Assembly: GCA_026003215.1 (NCBI GenBank)
Contig: BPGV01000001.1
Coordinates: 1,889,729-1,953,728 of the forward strand
Direction of reading: 5' to 3'
Source of the DNA: Bacteroidia bacterium
Lineage (GTDB): Bacteria > Bacteroidota > Bacteroidia > SpSt-205
DNA: 64,000 bases
Position numbers and translations under genes: made by a program. Shown in pieces: positions 35,642 to 43,297 of the stretch. The notes below the pieces were generated by a model, which was given only the letters and a program-made list of their open reading frames with translations, did not search any database and was not told the origin of the DNA. How positions within the stretch are numbered: the stretch's first letter is position 1; each line of letters starts with the position of its first letter.

Positions 35642-36797
35642 TACCCTGCATCAGGTAGGTCTCATAGGCCTGCTCTTTATCGGGCTTTTTGGCGGAGCTT
35701 GGCTTTTCCAGCGGTGGAAGCTTCCCTCTATGCTCGCCTTCATGATAGCAGGCATAGCTTTCCAGCGCTTTACGCCGCCACTCCTTGCCCCGATATTTCC
35801 GATTATTGGCGAGATAGCGATATGGCTTCTCTTCTTTTTTATTGGATTGGAGTATTCCCCAGAAAACCTTTCGCGGCTCAGCCGGAGCATCCTAAAGCCG
35901 GGTTTGATAGATTTTTTTCTAAACTTTGGGGTCATAGCTGCTACAGCTGCTTTTTGGGTGCCTTCTCAAGAGGCTATTCTCTTAGGGGCGGCGTTGTATC
36001 CCAGTAGTACGGCTATTGTGGCCCGCCTTCTTTTAGAGTACGGCCGGTTGGCCAGTGCAGAGGCAGAGCTTCTTTTAGGGCTCTTGATATTTGAAGATAT
36101 CGTGGGGGTAGGGCTTTTGGGAGGGCTGACACCGCTTGTGCAGGAAGGAACCTTCACGGGGGGGCTGCTGGCCAAGGTAATAGGAGCTTTGGTAGGTCTT
36201 GTGGCGCTATTCTGGGGGTTACATCGCTGGATAGTCCCATGGGTTACGCGGCGCTTCCCCCCGATAGGCGAGGAGCCGGTATCGGTGTTTCTTACGTTGG
36301 GGTTGGTGCTCGGCGTAGGCGCTGGGGGGCATAGGGTGGGACTTTCTGGAGCGCTTACGGCTTTTCTCTTAGGCGTACTTATTCCGGAGGGCAGTAGCTT
36401 GTACCAAGCAGCCGAAAAATCCCTCCTCTCTATCCGAGAACTGAGTATAGGGCTTTTCTTTTTTGCGTTGAGCTATACGATAGATCTGGAGCGCTTGCCA
36501 GGGGCGGAGGTTCTTTTATGGCTGGGGCTAAGTTTTTTGCTTAAGGGCATCTCTACTTTTTGGGCGGGTCGGGTATGGGGCCTTCGGCCGCGCACTGCTT
36601 TACGGGCGGCGTTGAGTTTCTTACCTAAGGGGGAGTTTTCGCTGTTATTTGGGGCGCTTTCGGCGTGGTGGCGGGAGGTGATTGTAGCCGTCGTTGTTGG
36701 CTCTGCTATCGGGGGTACTGCCGGCTTTGCTTGGGCAGATAGGGTAGCGGCGAAGGTCTTCCCCCGCCGGAAAAAGCCTAAGGCTACGCTTCCCTGA
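35634..36797 (+). CDS. CPA2-family cation:proton antiporter (KhtU-like)
   Basis: 387 residues with about 12 membrane helices. The family signature in FFIGLEYSPENL, the ion-site FEDIVGVGLLG, and RAALSFLPKGEFSLL near the C-terminus are seen. It likely exchanges K+ (or Na+) for H+ for pH and K+ balance. It lacks a fused soluble C-terminal domain; that role is played by the TrkA-C protein encoded just upstream. Its last 14 bases overlap the end of the convergent lolD-like gene. Confidence 0.88.
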   Translation: MADTLHQVGLIGLLFIGLFGGAWLFQRWKLPSMLAFMIAGIAFQRFTPPLLAPIFPIIGEIAIWLLFFFIGLEYSPENLSRLSRSILKPGLIDFFLNFGVIAATAAFWVPSQEAILLGAALYPSSTAIVARLLLEYGRLASAEAELLLGLLIFEDIVGVGLLGGLTPLVQEGTFTGGLLAKVIGALVGLVALFWGLHRWIVPWVTRRFPPIGEEPVSVFLTLGLVLGVGAGGHRVGLSGALTAFLLGVLIPEGSSLYQAAEKSLLSIRELSIGLFFFALSYTIDLERLPGAEVLLWLGLSFLLKGISTFWAGRVWGLRPRTALRAALSFLPKGEFSLLFGALSAWWREVIVAVVVGSAIGGTAGFAWADRVAAKVFPRRKKPKATLP

Positions 36798-37455
36798 CCA
36801 AGCGTCCCTGGGTGAGCCGGAGCCGTATGTCGGCATCTTGGGCTAAGGTGAGATTGTGGGTAGCAACGAGGATGGTTTTGCTTTTTTCGCGGGTAAGCTT
36901 GAGAAAAAGCTCCCACACTTGGCGGGCTTGTTCAGCATCTAAGTTGCCCGTAGGTTCATCGGCCAGGAGGAGGGGCGGGTCTTGAAAGAGTGCTCGCGCG
37001 ATAGCGACGCGCTGCTGCTCGCCACCCGACAGACGTGTAGGCCAATCATTCGCTCGGGCGTGCAGCCCTACGCGTTCAAGCCATTCGTAGGCTTGATTCC
37101 GTACAGAACGAAAGGCCTTACCTGCCAGTACAGCCGGTAGCGCCACGTTTTCCCATACCCGCAGCTCCGCAATAAGGTGGAAAAACTGAAACACAAATCC
37201 AATATTTTTATTACGCCATGTGGCTTTTTCTGTAGCAGAGCGCGTACGGAGGGCTGTTCCTTGCCAGAAAATCTCGCCTTCGTCGGGCTCCTCTAAAAGA
37301 GCTAAGAGATAGAGCAGGGTAGTTTTGCCTGAGCCAGAGTGTCCTACCAACGCATAAAATCGCCCTTGTTCCAGCTCAAGGTCTATACCCTCCAATATGC
37401 AGCGACCCTGATAGGCTTTCCGTAGCTTTGTGGCGTGCAGGAGTATCTCCGCCAT
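36784..37455 (-). CDS. LolD-like ABC transporter ATPase
   Basis: 223 residues with Walker A G38-H-S-G-S-G-K-T45, signature LSGGEQQRVAIARAL (near 143), Walker B LLLADEPTGNLD and switch His (LVATHN). The MacB/LolD subfamily of lipoprotein-sorting or effector exporters fits best; the membrane partner is not adjacent. The 5' end overlaps gtrA head to head (37435-37455), and its own -7 box lies within gtrA. Confidence 0.9.
   Translation of the reverse strand: MAEILLHATKLRKAYQGRCILEGIDLELEQGRFYALVGHSGSGKTTLLYLLALLEEPDEGEIFWQGTALRTRSATEKATWRNKNIGFVFQFFHLIAELRVWENVALPAVLAGKAFRSVRNQAYEWLERVGLHARANDWPTRLSGGEQQRVAIARALFQDPPLLLADEPTGNLDAEQARQVWELFLKLTREKSKTILVATHNLTLAQDADIRLRLTQGRLVREA
37423..37430 (+). 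promoter_or_regulatory. -7 box TAGCTTTG of gtrA, inside the lolD-like gene
   Basis: Exact consensus 4 bases before the GTG at 37435. It lies entirely within the 5' coding part of the opposite-strand gene. Confidence 0.72.
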
Positions 37456-37839
37456 CTGCGTTCAAATGTACAGTTTTGGCGGTATGTCGTGGTAGGCGGC
37501 GTAGGAACCCTCCTGGATATGGGCCTGTACGCGGGGCTGCGGAATCTTGGCGTGTGGCACTGGCCGGCTTTAGCCTTAAGCTTTGGCACAGGGGTCGCTG
37601 TGGGTTTTTACCTTACGCGCCGGTGGGTCTTTGACCAAAAGGGAAACGGCTGGCAAAGGCATTTTGTTCGCTTTATAGCCGTAATCCTGGTAATGTATTT
37701 CGTGAATGGGCTGGTTATCGAAGGTATTTATAAGCTTTTACCTCTGAGGATGGGCAGAAATATCATAGCTCGGGGGTTAGCCGCAGTAGGAACTTTCCCC
37801 CTGAGTTTTTACCTCCATCGCCGGATTTCTTTTTCGTAA
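37435..37839 (+). CDS. GtrA-family membrane protein
   Basis: 134 residues with four membrane helices: VQFWRYVVVGGVGTLLDMGLY, a second helix, VGFYLTRRWVF and a fourth ending SFYLHRRISFS. GtrA proteins are thought to move lipid-linked sugars across the membrane for glycan modification. The conserved first helix begins at about residue 12 and no ATG precedes it, so the GTG at 37435 is required. It overlaps the divergent lolD-like gene by 21 bases. Confidence 0.83.
   Translation: MQEYLRHLRSNVQFWRYVVVGGVGTLLDMGLYAGLRNLGVWHWPALALSFGTGVAVGFYLTRRWVFDQKGNGWQRHFVRFIAVILVMYFVNGLVIEGIYKLLPLRMGRNIIARGLAAVGTFPLSFYLHRRISFS
37463..37470 (-). promoter_or_regulatory. -7 box TACATTTG of the lolD-like gene, inside gtrA
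   Basis: Exact consensus on the minus strand, 7 bases before the ATG at 37455, embedded in gtrA coding sequence. Confidence 0.7.
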
Positions 37840-37844
37840 CTTTG
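37837..37844 (+). promoter_or_regulatory. -7 box TAACTTTG of accD, overlapping the gtrA stop
   Basis: Exact consensus, 8 bases before the ATG at 37853. Its TAA is the stop codon of gtrA. Confidence 0.7.
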
Positions 37845-37852
37845 ATTGAACG

Positions 37853-38698
37853 ATGACCTGGTACCTGCGTAAGGAAGAAGGGATTCGGACTTCCCCTACT
37901 GAGAAGTTGGGGGCGCCGGATGGCTTATGGGTGAAGTGCCCTTCCTGCAATAAGCCACTCCACATCAAAGAACTCATGCAATCCCATTACGTCTGTCCGC
38001 ACTGTAGCTACCATTTCCCCATCGGAAGCAAAGAATATTTCCGTTTTTTATTTGAAGGGGGGCAATATGAGGTGCTTTTCGAAGAGATACTGCCGGTGGA
38101 TGCCTTGGGATTTATAGATAGCAAGCCGTATCCGGCCCGCTTGGCTGAGGCTCAGCGAAAGACCGGCCTCACCGAGGCCGTACGCTGTGCCGTAGGGAAA
38201 ATAGGTTCTCATACGGTGGCGGCAGCGGTGATGGACTTTGGGTTTATTGGCGGGAGCATGGGTAGTGTAGTAGGGGAAAGAATAGCTCGGACGATACGCT
38301 ATGCTATGGAGCGTAAGCTTCCCCTGCTGATTATTTCTCGTAGTGGTGGGGCGCGTATGATGGAGGGTTCGTTGAGTTTGGTACAGATGGCTAAAACGGC
38401 GGCTTGGCTTGCCCAATATGCGAAGGCAGGCCTTCCGTATATCTCGGTGATGACGGACCCGACGATGGGGGGGGTGACCGCCAGCTTTGCGATGCTGGGC
38501 GATATTCATATTGCTGAGCCGGGGGCACTCATTGGCTTTGCAGGGCCGCGGGTTATCCGCGAAGCCACGGGCAAGGACCTTCCGCCGGGCTTCCAGCAGG
38601 CGGAGTTTCAGTTAGAACATGGCTTTGTGGATATGATTGTAGATAGGCGGGAGCTGAAACCGACCTTGATACGGCTCTGGGATATCCTCTGCGGGTAG
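37853..38698 (+). CDS. accD: Acetyl-CoA carboxylase carboxyltransferase subunit beta
   Basis: 281 residues. A zinc ribbon (C29-x2-C32-x15-C48-x2-C51) precedes the carboxyltransferase core (GFIGGSMGSVVGERI, IISRSGGARMMEGSLSL, MTDPTMGGVTASFAMLGD, GFAGPRVIREATGKDLP). With AccA it transfers CO2 from carboxybiotin to acetyl-CoA for fatty acid synthesis. AccA and biotin subunits are not in the window. Single gene, ending 2 bases before convergent panB. Confidence 0.95.
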   Translation: MTWYLRKEEGIRTSPTEKLGAPDGLWVKCPSCNKPLHIKELMQSHYVCPHCSYHFPIGSKEYFRFLFEGGQYEVLFEEILPVDALGFIDSKPYPARLAEAQRKTGLTEAVRCAVGKIGSHTVAAAVMDFGFIGGSMGSVVGERIARTIRYAMERKLPLLIISRSGGARMMEGSLSLVQMAKTAAWLAQYAKAGLPYISVMTDPTMGGVTASFAMLGDIHIAEPGALIGFAGPRVIREATGKDLPPGFQQAEFQLEHGFVDMIVDRRELKPTLIRLWDILCG

Positions 38699-38700
38699 CG

Positions 38701-39513
38701 TTATTCGTAGCTCTCGACCAGCGAAGGGAAGTCTCGCTGCTTGACATCTTGCACGTAGCGTGTGCAGGCTTCTTTTACGACCGTAGCCAGATCTGCATAG
38801 CGGCGCAGAAAGCGTGGCGAAAACTCCTTGTTCAGCCCCAGCATATCGTGAAGTACAAGGACTTGTCCATCGCAGTAGGGGCCGGCCCCAATCCCGATAG
38901 TGGGGATGGGTAAGCTCTCCGTCACTTCTTGGGCGAGGGGCGCCGGGATCTTTTCTAAGACGAGGGCGAAGGCACCGGCCGCAGCTAAGAGCTGGGCATC
39001 GCGCCGCAGTTTTTCGGCTTCGGGGGGTTCTTTGGCACGCACCCGATAGCCCCCAAACTGATAAATGGACTGTGGCGTCAGCCCTAAATGCCCCATTACG
39101 GGGATGCCCGCAGAGACAATGCGTCGGACCGACTCTACGACGGCTTCGCCGCCTTCCAGCTTCACGGCGTGGGCGCCGCTTTCTTTCATGATGCGTATGG
39201 CGGCGTGGAGGGCGGCCTTAGAATCGCCTTGATACGACCCAAAAGGCATATCTACCACGACCATGGCGCGTCGAGCTGCTCGTACTACCGCCCCGCCGTG
39301 GTAGATCATTTGGTCTAAGGTGATGGGAATAGTGGTCTCATGCCCGGCAATCACATTAGAAGCCGAGTCGCCTACCAGCAGCACATCTATTCCTGCTTCA
39401 TCCAAGAGACGGGCGAAGGTGTAATCGTAGGCTGTGAGCATAGCGATGGGTTCTTTGCGGGCTTTCATCTCCGCCAGGGTGCGAGTAGTTACGCGCTTAA
39501 CTTTGCCCTCCAC
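38701..39513 (-). CDS. panB: 3-methyl-2-oxobutanoate hydroxymethyltransferase
   Basis: 270 residues matching Pan[90 protein letters not shown]. It adds a hydroxymethyl group from methylene-tetrahydrofolate to 2-oxoisovalerate, the first step to pantothenate. The GTG start is supported by a -7 box 4 bases away. Only 11 bases separate it from divergent menG/ubiE. Confidence 0.95.
   Translation of the reverse strand: MEGKVKRVTTRTLAEMKARKEPIAMLTAYDYTFARLLDEAGIDVLLVGDSASNVIAGHETTIPITLDQMIYHGGAVVRAARRAMVVVDMPFGSYQGDSKAALHAAIRIMKESGAHAVKLEGGEAVVESVRRIVSAGIPVMGHLGLTPQSIYQFGGYRVRAKEPPEAEKLRRDAQLLAAAGAFALVLEKIPAPLAQEVTESLPIPTIGIGAGPYCDGQVLVLHDMLGLNKEFSPRFLRRYADLATVVKEACTRYVQDVKQRDFPSLVESYE
39498..39505 (+). 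promoter_or_regulatory. Possible -7 box TAACTTTG of menG/ubiE, inside panB
   Basis: Exact consensus but 19 bases before the ATG at 39525, so the mRNA would carry a leader of about 15 bases. It lies in the panB coding start on the opposite strand. Confidence 0.45.
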
Positions 39514-39517
39514 CCTT

Positions 39518-39525
39518 CAAAAGTA
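39518..39525 (-). promoter_or_regulatory. -7 box TACTTTTG of panB
   Basis: Exact consensus, 4 bases before the panB GTG; it reaches the first base of the divergent menG/ubiE ATG. Confidence 0.72.
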
Positions 39526-40226
39526 TGCAAAATCCTTCGGCGGTGGCGGCGCTCTTTCAGCGCATAGCCCCCCACTATGACCGGATGAATCGCCTCATGA
39601 CCTTGGGGCAAGATAGAAAATGGCGGCGCTACGCCGTAAAGCGGCTCTTGCCCTATCAGCCTAAGCGGCTTTTAGACCTGGCGGCAGGCACCGGGGACTT
39701 TGCCCGGGAAGCTTCGCTTCTGCTCCCCTCCGTGGAAGCCATCTATCTCGTAGACAGGGTCCCCGAAATGTTGGCTTTAGCACCCCCCAAAAAGCCCAAT
39801 CGTTCTGGTTTAGAATGGCACTTTCATGTGGCGGATGCGCATCAGCTCCCCTTCCCGGCGAGCTACTTTGATGCTATCACGGTGGGCTATGGCGTGCGCA
39901 ACTTCGCTAATCGACTCCAAGCTTTGCGCGAGATGAATCGGGTGCTTCGCCCCGGGGGTATAGCCCTGGTATTGGAGACAGGCCTACCTACGCATCCGCT
40001 GTGGAAAACCCTCTTTTGGCTGTACTTCCGGTTCTATGTGCCCTTCTTAGGTGCGCTTTTCGCTCGGGATAAAGCCGCCTACACTTACCTGCCCGAGTCT
40101 ACCGCTGCTTTTCCGCATAGAGAGGCTTTTCTTTACCTTTGTCAGCAAGCAGGGTTTGTCCCTGGTTCGTATAAACTCTTTTGGGGTGGTGCTTCTATCT
40201 TATATGAGCTACATAAACAGGCGTAG
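39525..40226 (+). CDS. ubiE: Demethylmenaquinone methyltransferase (MenG/UbiE)
   Basis: 233 residues. UbiE signatures: FQRIAPHYDRMNRLMTLGQDRKWRR (opening, given in parts), the SAM-binding LLDLAAGTGDFA, YFDAITVGYGVRNFANRLQAL, EMNRVLRPGG and KLFWGGASILYELHKQ. It methylates demethylmenaquinone to menaquinone with S-adenosylmethionine. The 3' end overlaps the PorT-like gene by 23 bases, so both share a transcript. Confidence 0.93.
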   Translation: MQNPSAVAALFQRIAPHYDRMNRLMTLGQDRKWRRYAVKRLLPYQPKRLLDLAAGTGDFAREASLLLPSVEAIYLVDRVPEMLALAPPKKPNRSGLEWHFHVADAHQLPFPASYFDAITVGYGVRNFANRLQALREMNRVLRPGGIALVLETGLPTHPLWKTLFWLYFRFYVPFLGALFARDKAAYTYLPESTAAFPHREAFLYLCQQAGFVPGSYKLFWGGASILYELHKQA

Positions 40227-40887
40227 GGGCTTTATTTTTTGGCTCGCCCCCAGTGCTTTATGGGCACAGTACAACCTCTACTATGACCTGCGGGAGTTTA
40301 ACCTCGGCTTCAATATGGGGGCGAACTATAGCCAGGTAAAAATCCATTATACCCAACTGCAGTACAATAACCCTGCCGATAATACCCCTTCTATGGTAAA
40401 AATAGAAGGGGTGCCGGGCATTAACCTCGGCCTAATCCTAAACAAAAAGCTGCATAAATACTTTGATGTGCGAAGTGTGGTGTCGGTGTCTCTCCAGCAG
40501 CGCAATATTTATTTTATTTTGCGGGATACCACAGTCAAAAGGCGTTTAGAGTCTTCGTATCTGTATATCCCCATCCTGCTCAAATACAAATCGCAGTTCT
40601 ACAAAGGGTATCGGGTGTATGTGCTTGGGGGCGGACAGCTGGGCATCAACTTGGCCAGTGATAAACGCATGCGGGATAACCCGGAGCTTATCCGTACCGA
40701 ACGCGTAGATTGGCAGTGGGTGGCCGGTGTAGGCATGGATATTTACGGAGACAAAGTCAAACTCTCGCCAGAGCTCACCTACTCGTTGGGTTTCCGCAAT
40801 ATTTATGACCCTACGGGTACTCGCTTTGGCTATGTCATAAAGTCCCTTCACATGCAGACGATTACTTTCAATCTGAACTTTGAATAG
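40204..40887 (+). CDS. PorT/SprT-like outer-membrane beta-barrel protein of the T9SS
   Basis: 227 residues. The signal peptide (FIFWLAPSALWAQ) ends near residue 22 in the W-A-Q pattern. The rest shows alternating beta-barrel strands (DLREFNLGFNMGANYSQVKI, DVRSVVSVSLQQRNIYF, SSYLYIPILLKYKSQ, YRVYVLGGGQLGINLA, TITFNLNFE) and resembles the PorT/SprT family of T9SS components. The ATG inside the end of ubiE gives a proper signal peptide, whereas the longer frame does not. General porin-like barrels are an alternative. Confidence 0.75.
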   Translation: MSYINRRRGFIFWLAPSALWAQYNLYYDLREFNLGFNMGANYSQVKIHYTQLQYNNPADNTPSMVKIEGVPGINLGLILNKKLHKYFDVRSVVSVSLQQRNIYFILRDTTVKRRLESSYLYIPILLKYKSQFYKGYRVYVLGGGQLGINLASDKRMRDNPELIRTERVDWQWVAGVGMDIYGDKVKLSPELTYSLGFRNIYDPTGTRFGYVIKSLHMQTITFNLNFE

Positions 40888-40944
40888 TAGTAAGTGGAGC
40901 GGGGAGTATGCCCCAAAGAGACCCAAGACATAAAGGCTTTTTTG

Positions 40945-40952
40945 TAAGTTTG
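40945..40952 (+). promoter_or_regulatory. -7 box TAAGTTTG of the gamma-carbonic anhydrase gene
   Basis: Exact consensus, 4 bases before the ATG at 40957. Confidence 0.72.
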
Positions 40953-40956
40953 CTTT

Positions 40957-41493
40957 ATGGCTATTGTGCGTCCGCTTTTGGGCAAGGTTCCGCAGATTGG
41001 CGAGGGTACTTTCTTGGCGGAGACGGCGGTGATTATTGGGGATGTAGTGATAGGGCGGGCATGTAGCGTGTGGTACCATGTGGTGATACGCGGCGATGTG
41101 CATTATATCCGCATCGGCGACCGAACCAACATTCAAGACGGGGCTATACTCCACTGCACTTACCAAAAAGCCCCCTTAGAAATAGGCAATGAAGTCACGA
41201 TTGGACATGGGGCGATTGTGCATGGCTGCCGGATAGGAAACCGTGTGCTTGTGGGGATGGGGGCGATCGTTTTGGACCACGCAGAGATTCCGGATGAAGT
41301 GCTCATTGCTGCGGGGGCGCTTGTGCCCCAAGGCGCTAAGCTGGAGTCGGGCTTCCTGTATGCGGGGGTGCCTGCCCGGCCTATCAAACCCCTTTCGCCC
41401 GAGCAGCTTAGCAGCCTGGCCGAATACGCCAGCCGCTACGTGATGTACAAAGAGTGGTATAAAGAGGTGCCCCTGCCTACGCAGGGGTCTTAA
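40957..41493 (+). CDS. Gamma-class carbonic anhydrase-like hexapeptide protein
   Basis: 178 residues of left-handed beta-helix repeats (IGDVVIGRACSVWYHVVIRGD, IRIGDRTNIQDGAILHC, VTIGHGAIVHGCRIG, VLVGMGAIVLDHAEI, LIAAGALVPQG), with the three metal His positions in ILHC, TIGHG and IVHGC. The family binds zinc or iron and may hydrate CO2; some members form a complex I subcomplex in plants. It lies 17 bases before nuoA. Whether it is a true anhydrase cannot be decided from sequence. Confidence 0.88.
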   Translation: MAIVRPLLGKVPQIGEGTFLAETAVIIGDVVIGRACSVWYHVVIRGDVHYIRIGDRTNIQDGAILHCTYQKAPLEIGNEVTIGHGAIVHGCRIGNRVLVGMGAIVLDHAEIPDEVLIAAGALVPQGAKLESGFLYAGVPARPIKPLSPEQLSSLAEYASRYVMYKEWYKEVPLPTQGS

Positions 41494-41497
41494 GGCG

Positions 41498-41505
41498 TAT
41501 TTTTG
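41498..41505 (+). promoter_or_regulatory. -7 box TATTTTTG of nuoA
   Basis: Exact consensus, 5 bases before the ATG at 41511. Confidence 0.72.
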
Positions 41506-41510
41506 CCCGT

Positions 41511-41879
41511 ATGCTGGAAAAGTACCTTGGGGCGATTATCCTGTTAGGCTTAGGAGCAGGGATAGGCCTTCTTTTGATTTATGCGCCTATCTTGTTAGCG
41601 CCTCGCCGAAACCTCCCTTTCAAAAGGACTCCCTACGAAAGTGGCATGGACCCTGTAGGGACCACTCGCCAACGCTTCTCCGTACATTATTACAAGGTGG
41701 CTATGCTCTTTACGGTCTTTGATGTAGAGCTGGCCCTTATGTATCCGTGGGTGACCTTTTTTCGCGAAAATCCACCTTGGGCGTTGGGCCTCTTGATATC
41801 TTTTACGCTTATTCTGGCGGTAGGGTATATCTATCTCCTGCGGATGGGGGTCTTTGATTGGAGTCGAAAGGAACTCTAA
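41511..41879 (+). CDS. nuoA: NADH-quinone oxidoreductase subunit A
   Basis: 122 residues with three membrane helices and the NuoA signature (PYESGMDPVGTTRQRFSVHYYKVAMLF, in parts) followed by FDVELALMYPW. It is part of the membrane arm of complex I near the quinone channel. In most genomes it opens the nuoA-N operon; here nuoB does not follow and an aldehyde dehydrogenase starts 2 bases after the stop. Confidence 0.95.
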   Translation: MLEKYLGAIILLGLGAGIGLLLIYAPILLAPRRNLPFKRTPYESGMDPVGTTRQRFSVHYYKVAMLFTVFDVELALMYPWVTFFRENPPWALGLLISFTLILAVGYIYLLRMGVFDWSRKEL

Positions 41880-41881
41880 AC

Positions 41882-43297
41882 ATGTTCCAACCCCTTCTCC
41901 TGGTAGGCCGCTGGACACCTTCGTCGGATATCCGTCCGCTCTATGCTCCGTATTCCGGAGAAGAGATAGCGCAGGTAGCGTATGCTTCGGCAGACCATAT
42001 TGAAGTGGTCATAGAGAGCCTGCCGGCGGGTCAGCGGGCTGCCGCGGCGCTACCCACGCATAAACGCTATGCTATTTTAGAGGCGTTGGTACGATGGTTG
42101 GCGCAAGAGGGGGAAGCCATAGCGCGCCTTATTGCCACAGAAGCCGCTAAGCCCTTGCGCTATGCCCGCGCTGAAGTCCAGCGAGGCTTGGTTACCCTCT
42201 CTATAGGCAGGGACCTGGTGCGTACCTTAGAAGGCGAGATATTGCCCGGCGATCTCAGCCCATCTACCGACGGGCGTTGGGTGCTTGTGCATCGGGTGCC
42301 TGCCGGCCCCGTCTTGGCGATCACCCCCTTCAACTTCCCGCTCAATCTGGTCTTGCATAAGGTAGTACCTGCGATAGTGGCCGGGTGTGCGATTACCCTT
42401 AAGCCGGCGCCGCAGGCTCCGCTTACGGCGTACCGGCTGGCTGAGGCGATGCTGGCGGCGGGCTGGCCCCCCGAAGCGCTCTCCGTACTCCTGGCTGACC
42501 CCCCGCTGGCCGAAACCTTAGTGCGTTCCCCGCAGTACCGCATTTTGTCCTTTACGGGTAGTGCGGCCGTGGGATGGCACCTCCAGAGCATAGCTGCGCG
42601 TAAAAAAGTGCTCTTAGAGCTGGGCGGTAGTGCAGCGGTGGTTGTGCATGACCCTCCTTCGCTGGAAGCGGCAGCAGCCGCCATCGCCGAAGCCGCCTAT
42701 CTCTACGCCGGACAAGTCTGCATTTCTGTCCAGCGCATCTTTGTACCAGAGCCGTTGTATGAAGGCTTCTTGGCGGCCTATCGGCAAGCCGTGAGCCAGC
42801 TCAAGGTAGGCGATCCCCTTGCGGAGGATACGCATCTCAGCAGCTTAATAGAGGAAAAAAGCTTTTCTCGGGTGCAGAGCTGGCTTACCGAGGCACGCTT
42901 GGGCGGGGCCCAAGAACTCATAGCTCCCACCATAGCTCCAGAAAAGCGGGTGGTAACACCTGTGCTTATGGCAGACTTGCCGACGGGATCTCATTTAGCC
43001 CAAGAAGAGGCCTTCGCGCCCTTTGCCGAGCTGCGCACCTACGGCACCTTTGACGAGGCGCTCCAAGTCGTCAATGCTTCTCCCTACGGCTTACAAGCGG
43101 GTGTATATACCCAGTCGGAGGCCCTCCTCAAAAAAGCTTACCTGACCTTGGAAGTGGGGGGCGTGGTGCATAATGCGCCGCCTACTTTGCGATTAGATAC
43201 GATGCCCTATGGCGGCGTAAAAGGCTCTGGCTTAGGGCGGGAAGGCGTGAAATATGCCTACTTAGAATACACCGAACCCAAGACCCTTTTATGGTAG
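41882..43297 (+). CDS. NAD(P)-dependent aldehyde dehydrogenase
   Basis: 471 residues from the ATG at 41882. ALDH motifs: PFNFPLNLVLHKVVPAIVAG, KPAPQAPLTA, FTGSAAVGWHL, the catalytic Glu in LLELGGSAA, the nucleophile Cys in YAGQVCISVQRIF, and PYGGVKGSGLGREG. It oxidises an aldehyde to an acid; the substrate is unclear, with lactaldehyde- or glyceraldehyde-3-phosphate-type enzymes possible. It starts 2 bases after nuoA and overlaps thiG by 7 bases. Confidence 0.9.
   Translation: MFQPLLLVGRWTPSSDIRPLYAPYSGEEIAQVAYASADHIEVVIESLPAGQRAAAALPTHKRYAILEALVRWLAQEGEAIARLIATEAAKPLRYARAEVQRGLVTLSIGRDLVRTLEGEILPGDLSPSTDGRWVLVHRVPAGPVLAITPFNFPLNLVLHKVVPAIVAGCAITLKPAPQAPLTAYRLAEAMLAAGWPPEALSVLLADPPLAETLVRSPQYRILSFTGSAAVGWHLQSIAARKKVLLELGGSAAVVVHDPPSLEAAAAAIAEAAYLYAGQVCISVQRIFVPEPLYEGFLAAYRQAVSQLKVGDPLAEDTHLSSLIEEKSFSRVQSWLTEARLGGAQELIAPTIAPEKRVVTPVLMADLPTGSHLAQEEAFAPFAELRTYGTFDEALQVVNASPYGLQAGVYTQSEALLKKAYLTLEVGGVVHNAPPTLRLDTMPYGGVKGSGLGREGVKYAYLEYTEPKTLLW

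Noticed and set aside
41470-41487. Perfect 7-bp hairpin (CCCCTGC/GCAGGGG) at the end of the carbonic anhydrase gene as a terminator
   Set aside because: It lies inside coding sequence before the stop codon and is not followed by a T tract; the nearby T run belongs to the nuoA box.
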